DNA of 64,000 nucleotides from Myxococcales bacterium (GTDB lineage Bacteria > Myxococcota > Polyangia > Nannocystales > Nannocystaceae), in the NCBI GenBank assembly GCA_016793465.1, contig JAEUJW010000014.1:1-64000 (forward strand). The letters are read 5' to 3'. Below the pieces are notes generated by a model. That model was given only the letters and a program-made list of their open reading frames with translations, was not told where the DNA came from and ran no database searches. How positions within the stretch are numbered: the stretch's first letter is position 1; each line of letters opens with the position of its first letter. This document shows, one piece after another, positions 25,607 through 34,192 of this stretch. A program made the position numbers and the translations under genes.

Positions 25607-26653
25607 TCAGGCTCGTGACGCCGGGGGATCGACCTCGAGGTCGTCCAGGTCGACGGCCTCCCAGACCTCCGACGACGTCAGCTCCTCGTCGAGCGGGGCG
25701 GCGAGGGCGTCGGCCATCTCGCGGGCGCTGGCGAAGCGACGCGCGGGGTCCTTGGCGCAGGCGGTGGCGAACACGCGATCGATGCGGGCGGCCAGCGCGA
25801 GCGGGGTGCCGGGCGGCAGGCGGGTGCTCGGCGGCCGCGGCTCGCGCTCGCGGTGGGCGGCCAGCAGCTCGTGCAGCGGGGCGTCGGTCAGGGTCTGGAA
25901 CGGGAGCACGCCGGTGGTCAGCTCGTAGAGGCTGACGCCGACGGAGTAGATGTCGGCGCGGCCGTCGACGTGCGGGGTCTGGGTCTGCTCGGGGGCGATG
26001 TAGTTGGGGTCGCCGCACAGGGTCTCGACGGCGCGGGCGGGCGCGGGCCCGTCGAGGTCGAGGGCGACGCCGAGGTCGAGCAGCTTGGTCGTCAAGAACC
26101 GCGTGTTGGGATCGCGGGTCAGGAACATGTTGGCGGGCTTGATGTCGCGGTGGACGATCCCGCAGTCGTGGAGGTACTGCAGGGCGCCCAGCACCGAACA
26201 GACGGCCCGCACGATCGCCGGCCAGCGCAGCGGCTGACGCCTGGCGCGCGCGCCGTCGAGGAGGCGCAGGAGGTCGGTGCCGGGCAGGAACTCCATGGCC
26301 ATCCACTCGGCCTCGCCGTCGGCGCCGTGGCCCATGTCGTAGACCCGCACGAGACCGGGGTGGAGCAGGCGCGCGCCGAGGATGGCCTCGCGGCGAAACC
26401 GGCGCCGCTCGCTGGCCGGGACGTCGGCGCGCATGACCTTCAACGCGACCGGGCGCTCGAGCACGGTGTCGACGGCCTCGTAGACGCGGCCCATGCCGCC
26501 GGCGCCGACCAGGCGCCCGACGCGGTAGCGCGGGAGGCGGGGCGCGTCGGGGTCGTCCGCTGCCGGAGGATCGTGGGGCACGGGCGGCGGCGCGGGCGTG
26601 GGAGCCGCCGTCCGCGCCCCGCCGAACACGAGGGTGGCCCGCTGGTCGTGCAC
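25607..26653 (-). CDS. Ser/Thr protein kinase, single-domain cytoplasmic
   Basis: 348 residues from GTG 26653. A Pro/Ala-rich 40-residue leader precedes the Hanks kinase domain (about 42-325): Gly loop GAGGMG (50-55), Lys72 in ALKVM, HRDIKPAN with HRD at 168-170, LLDLGVAL where DLG replaces DFG, and GDPNYIAPEQ. The C-terminal 25 residues are acidic. DLG is common in active bacterial kinases. No transmembrane helix is seen. It is divergent from the larger kinase at 26866, and they share a 210-bp control region. The start is supported by a TACCTT box 6 nt upstream. Confidence 0.92.
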   Translation of the reverse strand: MHDQRATLVFGGARTAAPTPAPPPVPHDPPAADDPDAPRLPRYRVGRLVGAGGMGRVYEAVDTVLERPVALKVMRADVPASERRRFRREAILGARLLHPGLVRVYDMGHGADGEAEWMAMEFLPGTDLLRLLDGARARRQPLRWPAIVRAVCSVLGALQYLHDCGIVHRDIKPANMFLTRDPNTRFLTTKLLDLGVALDLDGPAPARAVETLCGDPNYIAPEQTQTPHVDGRADIYSVGVSLYELTTGVLPFQTLTDAPLHELLAAHREREPRPPSTRLPPGTPLALAARIDRVFATACAKDPARRFASAREMADALAAPLDEELTSSEVWEAVDLDDLEVDPPASRA

Positions 26654-26823
26654 GGGCGGAAGGTAATCGCAGACGGTGTATCGGCGAAAAAAGCTGGGAA
26701 ATCGTCCGGCGTGGCCGGCGCGCGCCGGGCGAGATCGATCGCGGTCTTTTGCCGTACAACCGTCCACCGGCGTGCGACGGGCGAAATGTCGCCGCGCGGG
26801 GACTGGTGGCCCTCAGGGCACGC

Positions 26824-26853
26824 TTGACACACTGCGCCCCCACTCGTGATCCT
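26824..26853 (+). promoter_or_regulatory. Candidate sigma-70 promoter of the large Ser/Thr kinase
   Basis: A perfect TTGACA at 26824-26829 is followed, after 18 bp, by GATCCT at 26848-26853. The predicted start near 26860 lies only a few bases before TTG 26863 and GTG 26866, so the message would be nearly leaderless. The -10 is weak. Confidence 0.5.
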
Positions 26854-26865
26854 GGGCCAGATTTG

Positions 26866-29800
26866 GTGGCGGGAGGCAGCAGCACACGGTTCTCGAGCGA
26901 GGCGCACCTGCGCATCGGTCGCTGGCTGCGGAGCAAGTGGCACCTGGACTCGCTGATCGCCATCGGCGGGATGGCGTCGGTCTACGCGGGCACCCACCGC
27001 AACGGGGCACGCGCGGCGATCAAGGTGCTCCACGCGCAGTACACACGCAACGATCAGGCCCGGCGGCGCTTCCTGGCCGAAGGCTACGCGGCCAACAAGG
27101 TCGGGCACCGCAACGCGGTGTCGGTCCTCGACGACGACACGACGGAGGACGGCGAGGTCTATCTGGTGATGGAGCTGCTCGACGGCGAGTCGTTCGAAGG
27201 ACGTCTCGAGCGGGTGGGGGTCATGAACCCCATCGAGGTCCTGCGGATCACCGACCAGATGCTCGAGGTGCTTTCCGCCGCCCACAATCGCGGCATCCTG
27301 CACCGCGACATCAAGCCGGCGAACATCTACCTGTGTCGCGACGGCAGCGTGAAGCTCCTCGACTTCGGCCTCGCCCGCGTGCGCGAGCTGTCGGCCGAGG
27401 CGCTCGACCAGAGCGACGGCATCGTGTTCGGCACGGTCTCGTACATCGCCCCGGAGCAGGCCCGCGCCGACAACCAGAACCTCGACGCCCGCAGCGACAT
27501 GTGGTCGGTCGCGGCGACGATGTTCAGGGCGCTGACCGGCGAGACGGTGTTCCCGGCGGAGGGGCCGGTCATCGAGCGCCTGCTCGCGGTGGCCCGCAAG
27601 CCGGCGCGGTCGATCGCCACGGTCAACCCGCGGCTGCCGAGGCCGGTGATCGAGCTCATCGATCGCACGCTGGCGTTCAACCCCGAGGACCGCTGGCCGA
27701 GCGCCAACGTCATGCGGGCGGTGGTCCAGGACGTCGTCGCCCAGCTCGAGGAGGACGCGGCCGCGGCCGCGGAGGCCGAGCAGCACGCGCCGCTGTTTAG
27801 CCACCGCTCCGAGTACAACCCGCCGTCGCCGTCGCCGTCGCCGGTGCCGCAGTCGCAGCGCCCGCGCGGCGAGCCGACGCCGCAGCAGTCGCCGCGGCCG
27901 CGCACCGATCCGCCGCAGGCGGGCAAGCAGGAGCCGATGGCCCGCCCGACGCCGCAGGTGCGGCCCGAGGCGTCGCCTACGCCGGTGCCGCGCGACGAGT
28001 CGTTCGACGAGATCGACCTCGACGTCGAGAACATGACCGAGCCGCGTCCGGGCAAGCGGGCCCGCACGCGCACGCTGCTGACCAAGGAGGGCCGGGCGGA
28101 GCTGCGGCGCATCCTCGACGCGCGGCGCGAGTCGCTGGGCATCCCCGGCGGCAAGGCCGAGCCGACGCCCGAGCCGGTGCAGGTCGCCGCGCCGGTGAAG
28201 CCCGAGCCGGCCGCGGTGCAGCCGCGGACGCGCCCGACGACCGAGCCGAGCCCGACCGCGACGGTGCAGCCGCGGACGCGACCGACGACCGAGCCGAGCC
28301 CGACCGCGTCGGTGCAGCCGGGGCAGCGCGGCGGGCCCTCGCACGAGCCGTCGGCCTCGGACTCGTTCCTCGGCGCCGACCTGCTGATCGAGGAGGCGTC
28401 GATGATGCAGTCGGGGCTGGTGGTGCTGCAGCCCGAAGAGCCGTCGATGATGGAGTCGGGCTTGGTGGTGCTGCAGCCCGACGAGTCGGCGACGCTGCAG
28501 CCCGAGCCGCCGCCGCAGAGCGAGCCCGAGGAGTCGATCATCGAGGTCATGATCCAGCACACGCGGTCGGAGGCGGTCGGCACGATCGCCGAGCCGATCG
28601 GCGAGCCGCCGGCGCGACCTGGCCCCGGGGACAGCATGACCACGGCCGCGTTCCCGGCGATCGGCGGGCCGCGTCCGGCGACCCCGGCCGCGCGTCCGCC
28701 GGGTCAGGCGAGCCCGGAGTCCGCGGAGCGGGCGCCCGAGGCCGCGAAGCCGACGGCGCCGTCTCCGGCGATCGGCGGGCCGCCGGCCAAGGCGACGGCG
28801 TCGTACCCGACGATCGGCGCGCCGTCGGCGAAGACGACGGCGTCGTACCCGACGATCGGCACGCCGCCCGCGAAGTCGACGGCGTCGTATCCGGCGGTCG
28901 GCTCGCCGCCCGCGACCGCGAAGCCGACGCCCGCGCGCGGCGAGGCGCCGACGCGCTCCGAGGAGACCAAGATCGGCCCGGCGCCGCTGGCCCCGACGCG
29001 CTCGTCGTCGCCGGACATCACGAAGGTCGGGCCGGCGCCGCTGGCCCCGACGAGCGCGAGGCCCGAGGCGGCGAAGCCCGCGAGCGAGCCGGCGAAGGCC
29101 GCGGCGGTGCCGGCGACGCCGTCCGGCGCGGCGCGCCACGAGGAGCCCGCGAGCGAGATGTCGAAGAGCGCGAGAGGTCCGCTGCCGACGTTCGGACGGC
29201 CCGGTGCGCCGGCCGCGACGCCGACGAACACGGGGCTGCCGGGGCCGTTGCCGTCGCGTTCGTCGCAGAGCGACGCCACGCGGGCGAGTCAGGCGCCGGT
29301 GTCGGGGGAGATCGGCGAGGCGCGCGGGCAGGCGAGTTCGTCGGGCCGCTGGGCGCCGCCGGGCGGGCAGCTGCCGACGCGTCCATCGGGTGAGACCCGG
29401 CCGACCAACGTGACGACCGGCGCGACGCGGCCGATCGATGCGCCGACGAGCTCGACGCCCGCGAAGGTCGAGGCGCCGGTGAAGCCGAGCGAGCCCGCGA
29501 GCGCGGCGCGGCCGGCCGCGCCGCCGAGTGAGACCGCGAGCGCGGCGAGGTCGGCCGCGCCGCCGAGTGAGACCGCGAGCGCGGCGAGGTCGGCCGCGCC
29601 GACGCCGGGCAAGCCGATCGAGGCGCCGGTGAGCCCGACGCGCTCGACGAGCGACGCGAAGGCGGAGGCGAGGCCGACGGCGAAGCCGGTCGAGGGCGTG
29701 AAGCCGGCGCCCGGCGGCCCGGCGAAGGCCGGCGATACGCGACCGTCGACGAGCGTCGCCGCGACGAAGGCCAGCGAGGCCGGGGCGAGCCGACCGGTCG

Positions 29801-30336
29801 AGCCCGCGAAGCCCGCGGACAACAAGCCGACGGTGACGACGAAGTCGGGCGAGACGAAGGCCGCGACGAAGCCGGTGGAGGCGAAGCCGGTGGAGGCGAA
29901 GCCGGCGGTGAAGTCGGGCGACGTCAAGCCGGCGCCGACGAGCGAGGCCAAGGGGTCCGCCAGGCCGGGGGCCGCGAAGCCGGGGGACGTGAGGCCGGCG
30001 ACGAAGCCGGTCGAGGCGAGGGCTGCGAGCGACGAGGCGGCCGCGATCAAGCAGAAGTCCGTCGAGCCGGCGAGCGCGAGGACCGAGGTCAGGCCGGCGG
30101 AGACGAAGCTCGAGGAGGCGAAGCCCGAGCCGCTCAAGGAGGAGGCGCCGGCGAAGCAGGACGAGCCGACGCCGGATCCGCTGCGCTTGCCCGGGTCGGG
30201 GCTGTCACGGCCGGCGCCGACCAAGTCGGTGTTCGCGGTGCCGTACGCCAACCTCGGCAAGCCGAGCGAGCGCGGCGAGGCCAAGCCGGCCGGCAAGAGC
30301 GAGCCGGATCCCACCAGGCCGAAGAAGCCCGGCTGA
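26866..30336 (+). CDS. Ser/Thr protein kinase with very long disordered C-terminal tail
   Basis: 1156 residues. The kinase domain fills about residues 15-300: IAIGGMASVYAGTHR, AAIKVLHAQY, LHRDIKPANIYL, LLDFGLARV, GTVSYIAPEQA and a C-lobe DMWSVAATMFRALTG. The remaining 850 residues are Pro/Ala/Lys/Thr-rich with several short internal repeats: TVQPRTRPTTEPSPTA, SGLVVLQP, KTTASYPTIG and PSETASAARSAAP. No transmembrane helix or folded domain is evident, so the tail may be a flexible scaffold or an autophosphorylation substrate. The start is GTG 26866 or TTG 26863; the longer frame to 26749 would read through the promoter. It is divergent from the kinase at 25607. Confidence 0.88.
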   Translation: MAGGSSTRFSSEAHLRIGRWLRSKWHLDSLIAIGGMASVYAGTHRNGARAAIKVLHAQYTRNDQARRRFLAEGYAANKVGHRNAVSVLDDDTTEDGEVYLVMELLDGESFEGRLERVGVMNPIEVLRITDQMLEVLSAAHNRGILHRDIKPANIYLCRDGSVKLLDFGLARVRELSAEALDQSDGIVFGTVSYIAPEQARADNQNLDARSDMWSVAATMFRALTGETVFPAEGPVIERLLAVARKPARSIATVNPRLPRPVIELIDRTLAFNPEDRWPSANVMRAVVQDVVAQLEEDAAAAAEAEQHAPLFSHRSEYNPPSPSPSPVPQSQRPRGEPTPQQSPRPRTDPPQAGKQEPMARPTPQVRPEASPTPVPRDESFDEIDLDVENMTEPRPGKRARTRTLLTKEGRAELRRILDARRESLGIPGGKAEPTPEPVQVAAPVKPEPAAVQPRTRPTTEPSPTATVQPRTRPTTEPSPTASVQPGQRGGPSHEPSASDSFLGADLLIEEASMMQSGLVVLQPEEPSMMESGLVVLQPDESATLQPEPPPQSEPEESIIEVMIQHTRSEAVGTIAEPIGEPPARPGPGDSMTTAAFPAIGGPRPATPAARPPGQASPESAERAPEAAKPTAPSPAIGGPPAKATASYPTIGAPSAKTTASYPTIGTPPAKSTASYPAVGSPPATAKPTPARGEAPTRSEETKIGPAPLAPTRSSSPDITKVGPAPLAPTSARPEAAKPASEPAKAAAVPATPSGAARHEEPASEMSKSARGPLPTFGRPGAPAATPTNTGLPGPLPSRSSQSDATRASQAPVSGEIGEARGQASSSGRWAPPGGQLPTRPSGETRPTNVTTGATRPIDAPTSSTPAKVEAPVKPSEPASAARPAAPPSETASAARSAAPPSETASAARSAAPTPGKPIEAPVSPTRSTSDAKAEARPTAKPVEGVKPAPGGPAKAGDTRPSTSVAATKASEAGASRPVEPAKPADNKPTVTTKSGETKAATKPVEAKPVEAKPAVKSGDVKPAPTSEAKGSARPGAAKPGDVRPATKPVEARAASDEAAAIKQKSVEPASARTEVRPAETKLEEAKPEPLKEEAPAKQDEPTPDPLRLPGSGLSRPAPTKSVFAVPYANLGKPSERGEAKPAGKSEPDPTRPKKPG

Positions 30337-30344
30337 GCGAGATA

Positions 30345-30480
30345 TCTCGCGCAGCGCGCCGATGCAGCACGGGTGATGACCCGCGAGCTCGTCGTCTCGT
30401 GCGGAGCGCCGATGCAGCGTCTCGCGCAGAGCGCCGATGCAGCGCGGGTGATGACCTGCGATCTCGCGTCGTCGTCTGCA
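30345..30480. repeat. Imperfect tandem repeat in the 30.3-30.6 kb intergenic region
   Basis: Two copies of a roughly 70-bp unit (TCTCGCGCAG, GCGCCGATGCAGC, GGGTGATGACC, TCGTCGTCT), with GCGCCGATGCAGC occurring three times. It lies between convergent kinase and MshEN genes. I see no gene in 30337-30578. Confidence 0.7.
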
Positions 30481-30578
30481 CGCTCACCGACGAGCGTACG
30501 TCGGCGCAGCGTCGCGGGCATCATCGGCCTGGCGACGACGCACCGATCTCGCGGCGGCCCGCCGACGAGCGGACGCGA

Positions 30579-32714
30579 TCAGCGGCGGGACTTCTCGCTG
30601 ACGATCAGGCGCTCGAGGGCCGTGGCGACCTCGTTGGTGAGCTCCTGCAGCGAGCGCGGGTCGACCGGGTTGTGCGAGCCGGAGGCGAACACGATCAGCG
30701 GGACCTTGTCGCGCAGCAGCACCGGTAGGCACAGCACCACCCCGTCGACGCCGCCGAGGGCGCCGAAGAACGCCGCGTCGATCGCGGTGTCGGTGCGCAT
30801 CGGGCCGAAGTAGGGCATGCGGCGGTCGATCACGCTCGAGAACAGCGAGGGGCCGGTGGCGGGGATGCGGATCTGGCGGACCGCGTCGACCATCAGGTCC
30901 TCGCCGCGGGCGTCGCGGCCGCGGATCTCGCCCTTGATGTGGGTGAAGAGGATGACCCGCGAGAAGCCCTCGGCCAGGAAGTCGAGCAGCAGGTCGGTGA
31001 CCTCGTCGCGCGTCTTGACGGCCTGGAAGCGGGGGAGGAGGCGGTGGAAGGCCTCGGGCGAGAGCGGGATGACCTCGTTGACCACGCCGTACTGCGGCGG
31101 GTTCCAGTTCGCGGTCGCCATGTTCTCGTCGGCGTCGCGCGGGGTCGCGGCCGACGGCGTGGCGGGGGCCTGGGCGGGCGGCGGCGCGTCCTCGAGGTCG
31201 TCGAGCGGGATGTCGACGACGTCGGAGGCCCGCATGCCGCCGGGCAGGGTGTCGTGCAGGCTCTTGACCGGGCGCGGGGGCGCCGACTGGGGCTGGTTGT
31301 CGCGGCGGCCGAGCTCGAACAGCGGCATCGTCTTGGTCGACACCGCCGAGGGCAGGGGCTCCTCGCGCGAGGTCGGCGTGAACACCGGCGCGGGCTGGGT
31401 GACGGCCGAGGACTGGATGACGTTGAGCGGGTGGATCGGCGGGCTCGCCGGGGTGCCGATCGGGTTGGGCTGGATCACGCGCTCGGTCACGGCGACCGGG
31501 GTGTACGGCTGGCGCGGGTTCACCGGGATCGGGCCGGTCGGCGTCTGCGACGGAGGCACCTGCGCGGGCGCCTGGGCCGGCGCCTGCGGGCTCGCGGCGG
31601 CGGGCGGGCGGCTGGCCGAAGGGACAGGTGCTGCGGGCGTCGCCGCGGGCGCGCGCGCCGGCGTGGCGGCCGCGACGACCGGGGTGGGCAGCGGGACTGT
31701 CGGCGCGGTCGGCGAGACCGCCGAGGACGCGGCCGCGGGCGGAGCGGCCGCGCTGGGGGCGACGGTCGGAGCGGCCACGGTCGGGGCGGCCACGGTCGGA
31801 GCGGCCACGGTCGGGGCGGCCACGGTCGGAGCGGCGACGTTCGGGGCGGCCACGTTCGGGGCGGCGACGTTCGGGGCGGCCACGGTCGGGGCAGCGACGG
31901 TCGGGGCGGCCACGTTCGGGGCAGCGACATTCGGGGCGGCGACGGTGGGCGCCGCGACGTTCGGGGCAGCGACGGTGCTCGCGACGTTCGGCGCGGCCGG
32001 AGGCGGGCTGACCGAAGGGACAGGTGCCGGGCGAGCGGGCTCGGCGGGTCGCCCGGCGTCGGAGCCGTACGGCGAGGCCAGGGCGCCGGCCGGGAGCACC
32101 ACCGCGGGGCGCACGACCGGGGTCGGCGCGTTGGGCATGATCACGGCGGACGGCCTGATGACCGCGGCGGGCTTGATGACCGCCGACGGCTGCGGCGGGT
32201 GCAGCTCGACCGTCGCGGGCGCGGGCGGGGCGGGCGTCGGGGCGGCCGCGGGGGCTGGCGCCGAGACCGGGGTCAGCTGGGCCAGCGGGATGTTGTAGTG
32301 CTTGGCGATCGCGGCGCGGATGATCCGCAGCGAGGCGACGGCGCGGACGAGGTAGGCCCCGGTGTGGGCCGAGATGGCGTCGACCGCCCGCATGTCGGTG
32401 GGGTCGACCATGGCGATCGTGAGGTTGCCGGTCTCGTCGGCGGACACCGGGAGCACGGCGTGCTTCTGGGCCAGCTCGGCGGGGATCCGCGAGAGGGCGC
32501 CGGGATCGACGGCCTCGAGCACGGAAGCGCCGACCCGGGGGATCATCAGCTTGCTGTGCAAGAAGGCGACGATGCTGTCCTCATCGACGGCGCCGGTCTC
32601 GATCAGGGCCTCGACGAACGAGTTCTTGCGCGCGGCGCTGCGGGACTGCACGGCGGCGAGTTGATCGTCCGAGAGCAGGCCCGCTCTCACCATCATGGTT
32701 CCGAGGAGACTCAA
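30579..32714 (-). CDS. MshEN (GspE N-terminal) domain protein with pentapeptide repeat linker and GAF-like C-terminus
   Basis: 711 residues. Residues 1-150 form a type II secretion ATPase N-terminal (MshEN-type) domain: GTMMVRAGLLSDDQLAAVQ, VEALIETGAVDEDSIVAFL, LIPAELAQKHAVLPVS-like RIPAELAQKHAVLPVS and LTIAMVDPTDMRAVDAI. Such domains can bind c-di-GMP. There is no ATPase domain. A long Ala/Pro linker contains about 14 consecutive APNVA/APTVA pentapeptides. The last 190 residues look like a GAF domain (LLPRFQAVKTRDEVTDLLLD, ARGEDLMVDAVRQIRIP, VVLCLPVLLRDKVPLIVFAS). It may be a c-di-GMP-responsive sensor or effector. TTG start; I saw no -10-like box right before it. Confidence 0.85.
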   Translation of the reverse strand: MSLLGTMMVRAGLLSDDQLAAVQSRSAARKNSFVEALIETGAVDEDSIVAFLHSKLMIPRVGASVLEAVDPGALSRIPAELAQKHAVLPVSADETGNLTIAMVDPTDMRAVDAISAHTGAYLVRAVASLRIIRAAIAKHYNIPLAQLTPVSAPAPAAAPTPAPPAPATVELHPPQPSAVIKPAAVIRPSAVIMPNAPTPVVRPAVVLPAGALASPYGSDAGRPAEPARPAPVPSVSPPPAAPNVASTVAAPNVAAPTVAAPNVAAPNVAAPTVAAPTVAAPNVAAPNVAAPNVAAPTVAAPTVAAPTVAAPTVAAPTVAPSAAAPPAAASSAVSPTAPTVPLPTPVVAAATPARAPAATPAAPVPSASRPPAAASPQAPAQAPAQVPPSQTPTGPIPVNPRQPYTPVAVTERVIQPNPIGTPASPPIHPLNVIQSSAVTQPAPVFTPTSREEPLPSAVSTKTMPLFELGRRDNQPQSAPPRPVKSLHDTLPGGMRASDVVDIPLDDLEDAPPPAQAPATPSAATPRDADENMATANWNPPQYGVVNEVIPLSPEAFHRLLPRFQAVKTRDEVTDLLLDFLAEGFSRVILFTHIKGEIRGRDARGEDLMVDAVRQIRIPATGPSLFSSVIDRRMPYFGPMRTDTAIDAAFFGALGGVDGVVLCLPVLLRDKVPLIVFASGSHNPVDPRSLQELTNEVATALERLIVSEKSRR
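31756..31990. repeat. 15-bp minisatellite inside the MshEN protein gene
   Basis: About 15 tandem copies of a 15-bp unit, reading GCGGCCACGGTCGGG or GCGGCGACGTTCGGG on the plus strand, encode APTVA and APNVA on the minus strand. Copies differ mainly at a few positions, so copy number probably varies between strains. Confidence 0.92.
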
Positions 32715-32964
32715 ACGCCGTCATGATTCAACGGCGCGGCGCGCCCGTCAACGGTGGATACTGCGGGCGTTTTACGGGCAATTCGGGGGCACCGGGCGGG
32801 ACCGAGGCTGCCGCGGCCGGAGGATCTGCGACGCCGCCGGCGGCACCGGACCGGGCTCGCGCTGACCTCGCCCAGCTCGCCGCCGCGTCGTGACGCACCG
32901 GCGGCGGGCCGCGCCCCGCGGGTTCGGGCCGCCCGGCGTGCTATACGAGCGCCGAAACCGGGCC

Positions 32965-34164
32965 ATGGGGCGCTACCTCGACCACAACGCGACCACGCCG
33001 CTCGATCCGCGGGTGCGGGACGTTGTTATCGCGACGCTGTGCGACGACGGTCTGCAGGCCAACCCCTCGAGCGTGCACGCCGCCGGCCAGCGTGCGCGCG
33101 CGGTGGTCGAGCGGGCGCGCCGAGCAGTGGCCCGCGCCGTCGGGGCCGAGCCGCTCGAGGTGACGTTCACCGCCTCCGGGACCGAGGCCGACAACCTGGC
33201 GATCCTCGGAGCTGCCCGCGCCTTGCGAGCCGCGGGTCGGGCCCACGGGGTGTTGACCACGGCGATCGAGCACCCGGCGGTGCTCGGCGCCGCGCAGGCG
33301 CTGGCCCGCGAGGGGCACCCGTGGGTCGCGCTCGCGGTCGACGAGCGTGGGCGGATCGACCCCCCGGCCCTGACCGCGAGCCTCCGCGAGCACCCTGAGG
33401 TCGGGATCGTGTCGCTGGCGGCGGCCAACCACGAGCTCGGCAACGCCTACGACCTCGCGGCCCTGAGCGCGGCGGCGCGCGCGGGCTCGCCGGGCGTGCT
33501 CGTCCACAGCGACGCGGTCCAGGCGTTCGGCAAGATCCCGCTCGACCTCCGCGGCCTCGGACTCGACCTCATGAGCCTCAGCGCCCACAAGATCTACGGC
33601 CCCAAGGGCGTCGGGGCGCTCGTGCATCGCCGCGGGCTCGAGCTGGCGGCGACGCTGTTCGGCGGGCCGCAGGAGCGCGGCCGCCGGCCGGGCACCGAGT
33701 CGGTGGCGGCCGTGGCCGGATTCGGCAAGGCGGCCGAGCTCGCCGCGGCCGAGCTCGCCGCGCGGCGGGCCCACACGGCCGGGCTCGTCGCGCGCCTGCG
33801 CGTCGGGCTGGCGGCGCTGCCGGGGGCTCGCCTGCACGGAGATCTCGAGCGCTCGACCGAGAACACGGTCAACGTCGGGTTCGCGGGCTGCGACGGGCAG
33901 CTCGTGCTCATCAACCTCGACCTCGCGGGCGTCGCGGTGTCGACGGGGGCGGCCTGCAGCTCGGGCACGCTCGAGCCGTCGCCGGTGCTGCGGGCGCTCG
34001 GGCAGGCGCCGGAGTCGGCGCGCGAGGGGCTGCGGATCTCGCTCGGCAAGGACAACACCGGCGACGACGTCGAGGCGCTGCTGGCGACGCTGCCGGGGAT
34101 CCTCGAGCGGGTCCGCGGGGCGGCGATCGATCCGGCGGGCTGGCGGGAGGTCGATCCGCGGTGA
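32965..34164 (+). CDS. Cysteine desulfurase (NifS/IscS class)
   Basis: 399 residues, PLP enzyme releasing sulfur from cysteine as an enzyme persulfide for Fe-S clusters and tRNA thiolation. Motifs: YLDHNATTPLDPRV, H103 in AIEHPAV, HSDAVQAFGKIPLD with D183 and Q186, the PLP lysine K209 in SLSAHKIYGPKGVGALV, RRPGTESVAAV, and the nucleophile C331 in VSTGAACSSGTLEPSPVL. The usual NNE.G loop is altered to NHELGN (155-160). ATG 32965 is chosen because homology begins at residue 3. It is 28 bp upstream of mnmA, which uses this sulfur, so the pair forms a relay operon with rnc. Confidence 0.93.
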   Translation: MGRYLDHNATTPLDPRVRDVVIATLCDDGLQANPSSVHAAGQRARAVVERARRAVARAVGAEPLEVTFTASGTEADNLAILGAARALRAAGRAHGVLTTAIEHPAVLGAAQALAREGHPWVALAVDERGRIDPPALTASLREHPEVGIVSLAAANHELGNAYDLAALSAAARAGSPGVLVHSDAVQAFGKIPLDLRGLGLDLMSLSAHKIYGPKGVGALVHRRGLELAATLFGGPQERGRRPGTESVAAVAGFGKAAELAAAELAARRAHTAGLVARLRVGLAALPGARLHGDLERSTENTVNVGFAGCDGQLVLINLDLAGVAVSTGAACSSGTLEPSPVLRALGQAPESAREGLRISLGKDNTGDDVEALLATLPGILERVRGAAIDPAGWREVDPR

Positions 34165-34192
34165 AGCTACGGTTCGAACCGGAGGCGGGGCG

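Noticed and set aside
26749..26865. An N-terminal extension of the large Ser/Thr kinase
   Set aside because: The extra 39 codons would read through the TTGACA promoter and show no kinase homology.
30817..32298. A plus-strand frame with many GAATVGAATFG repeats
   Set aside because: It is the opposite strand of the APNVA/APTVA minisatellite in the MshEN gene; the minus-strand reading has a recognisable domain at each end.
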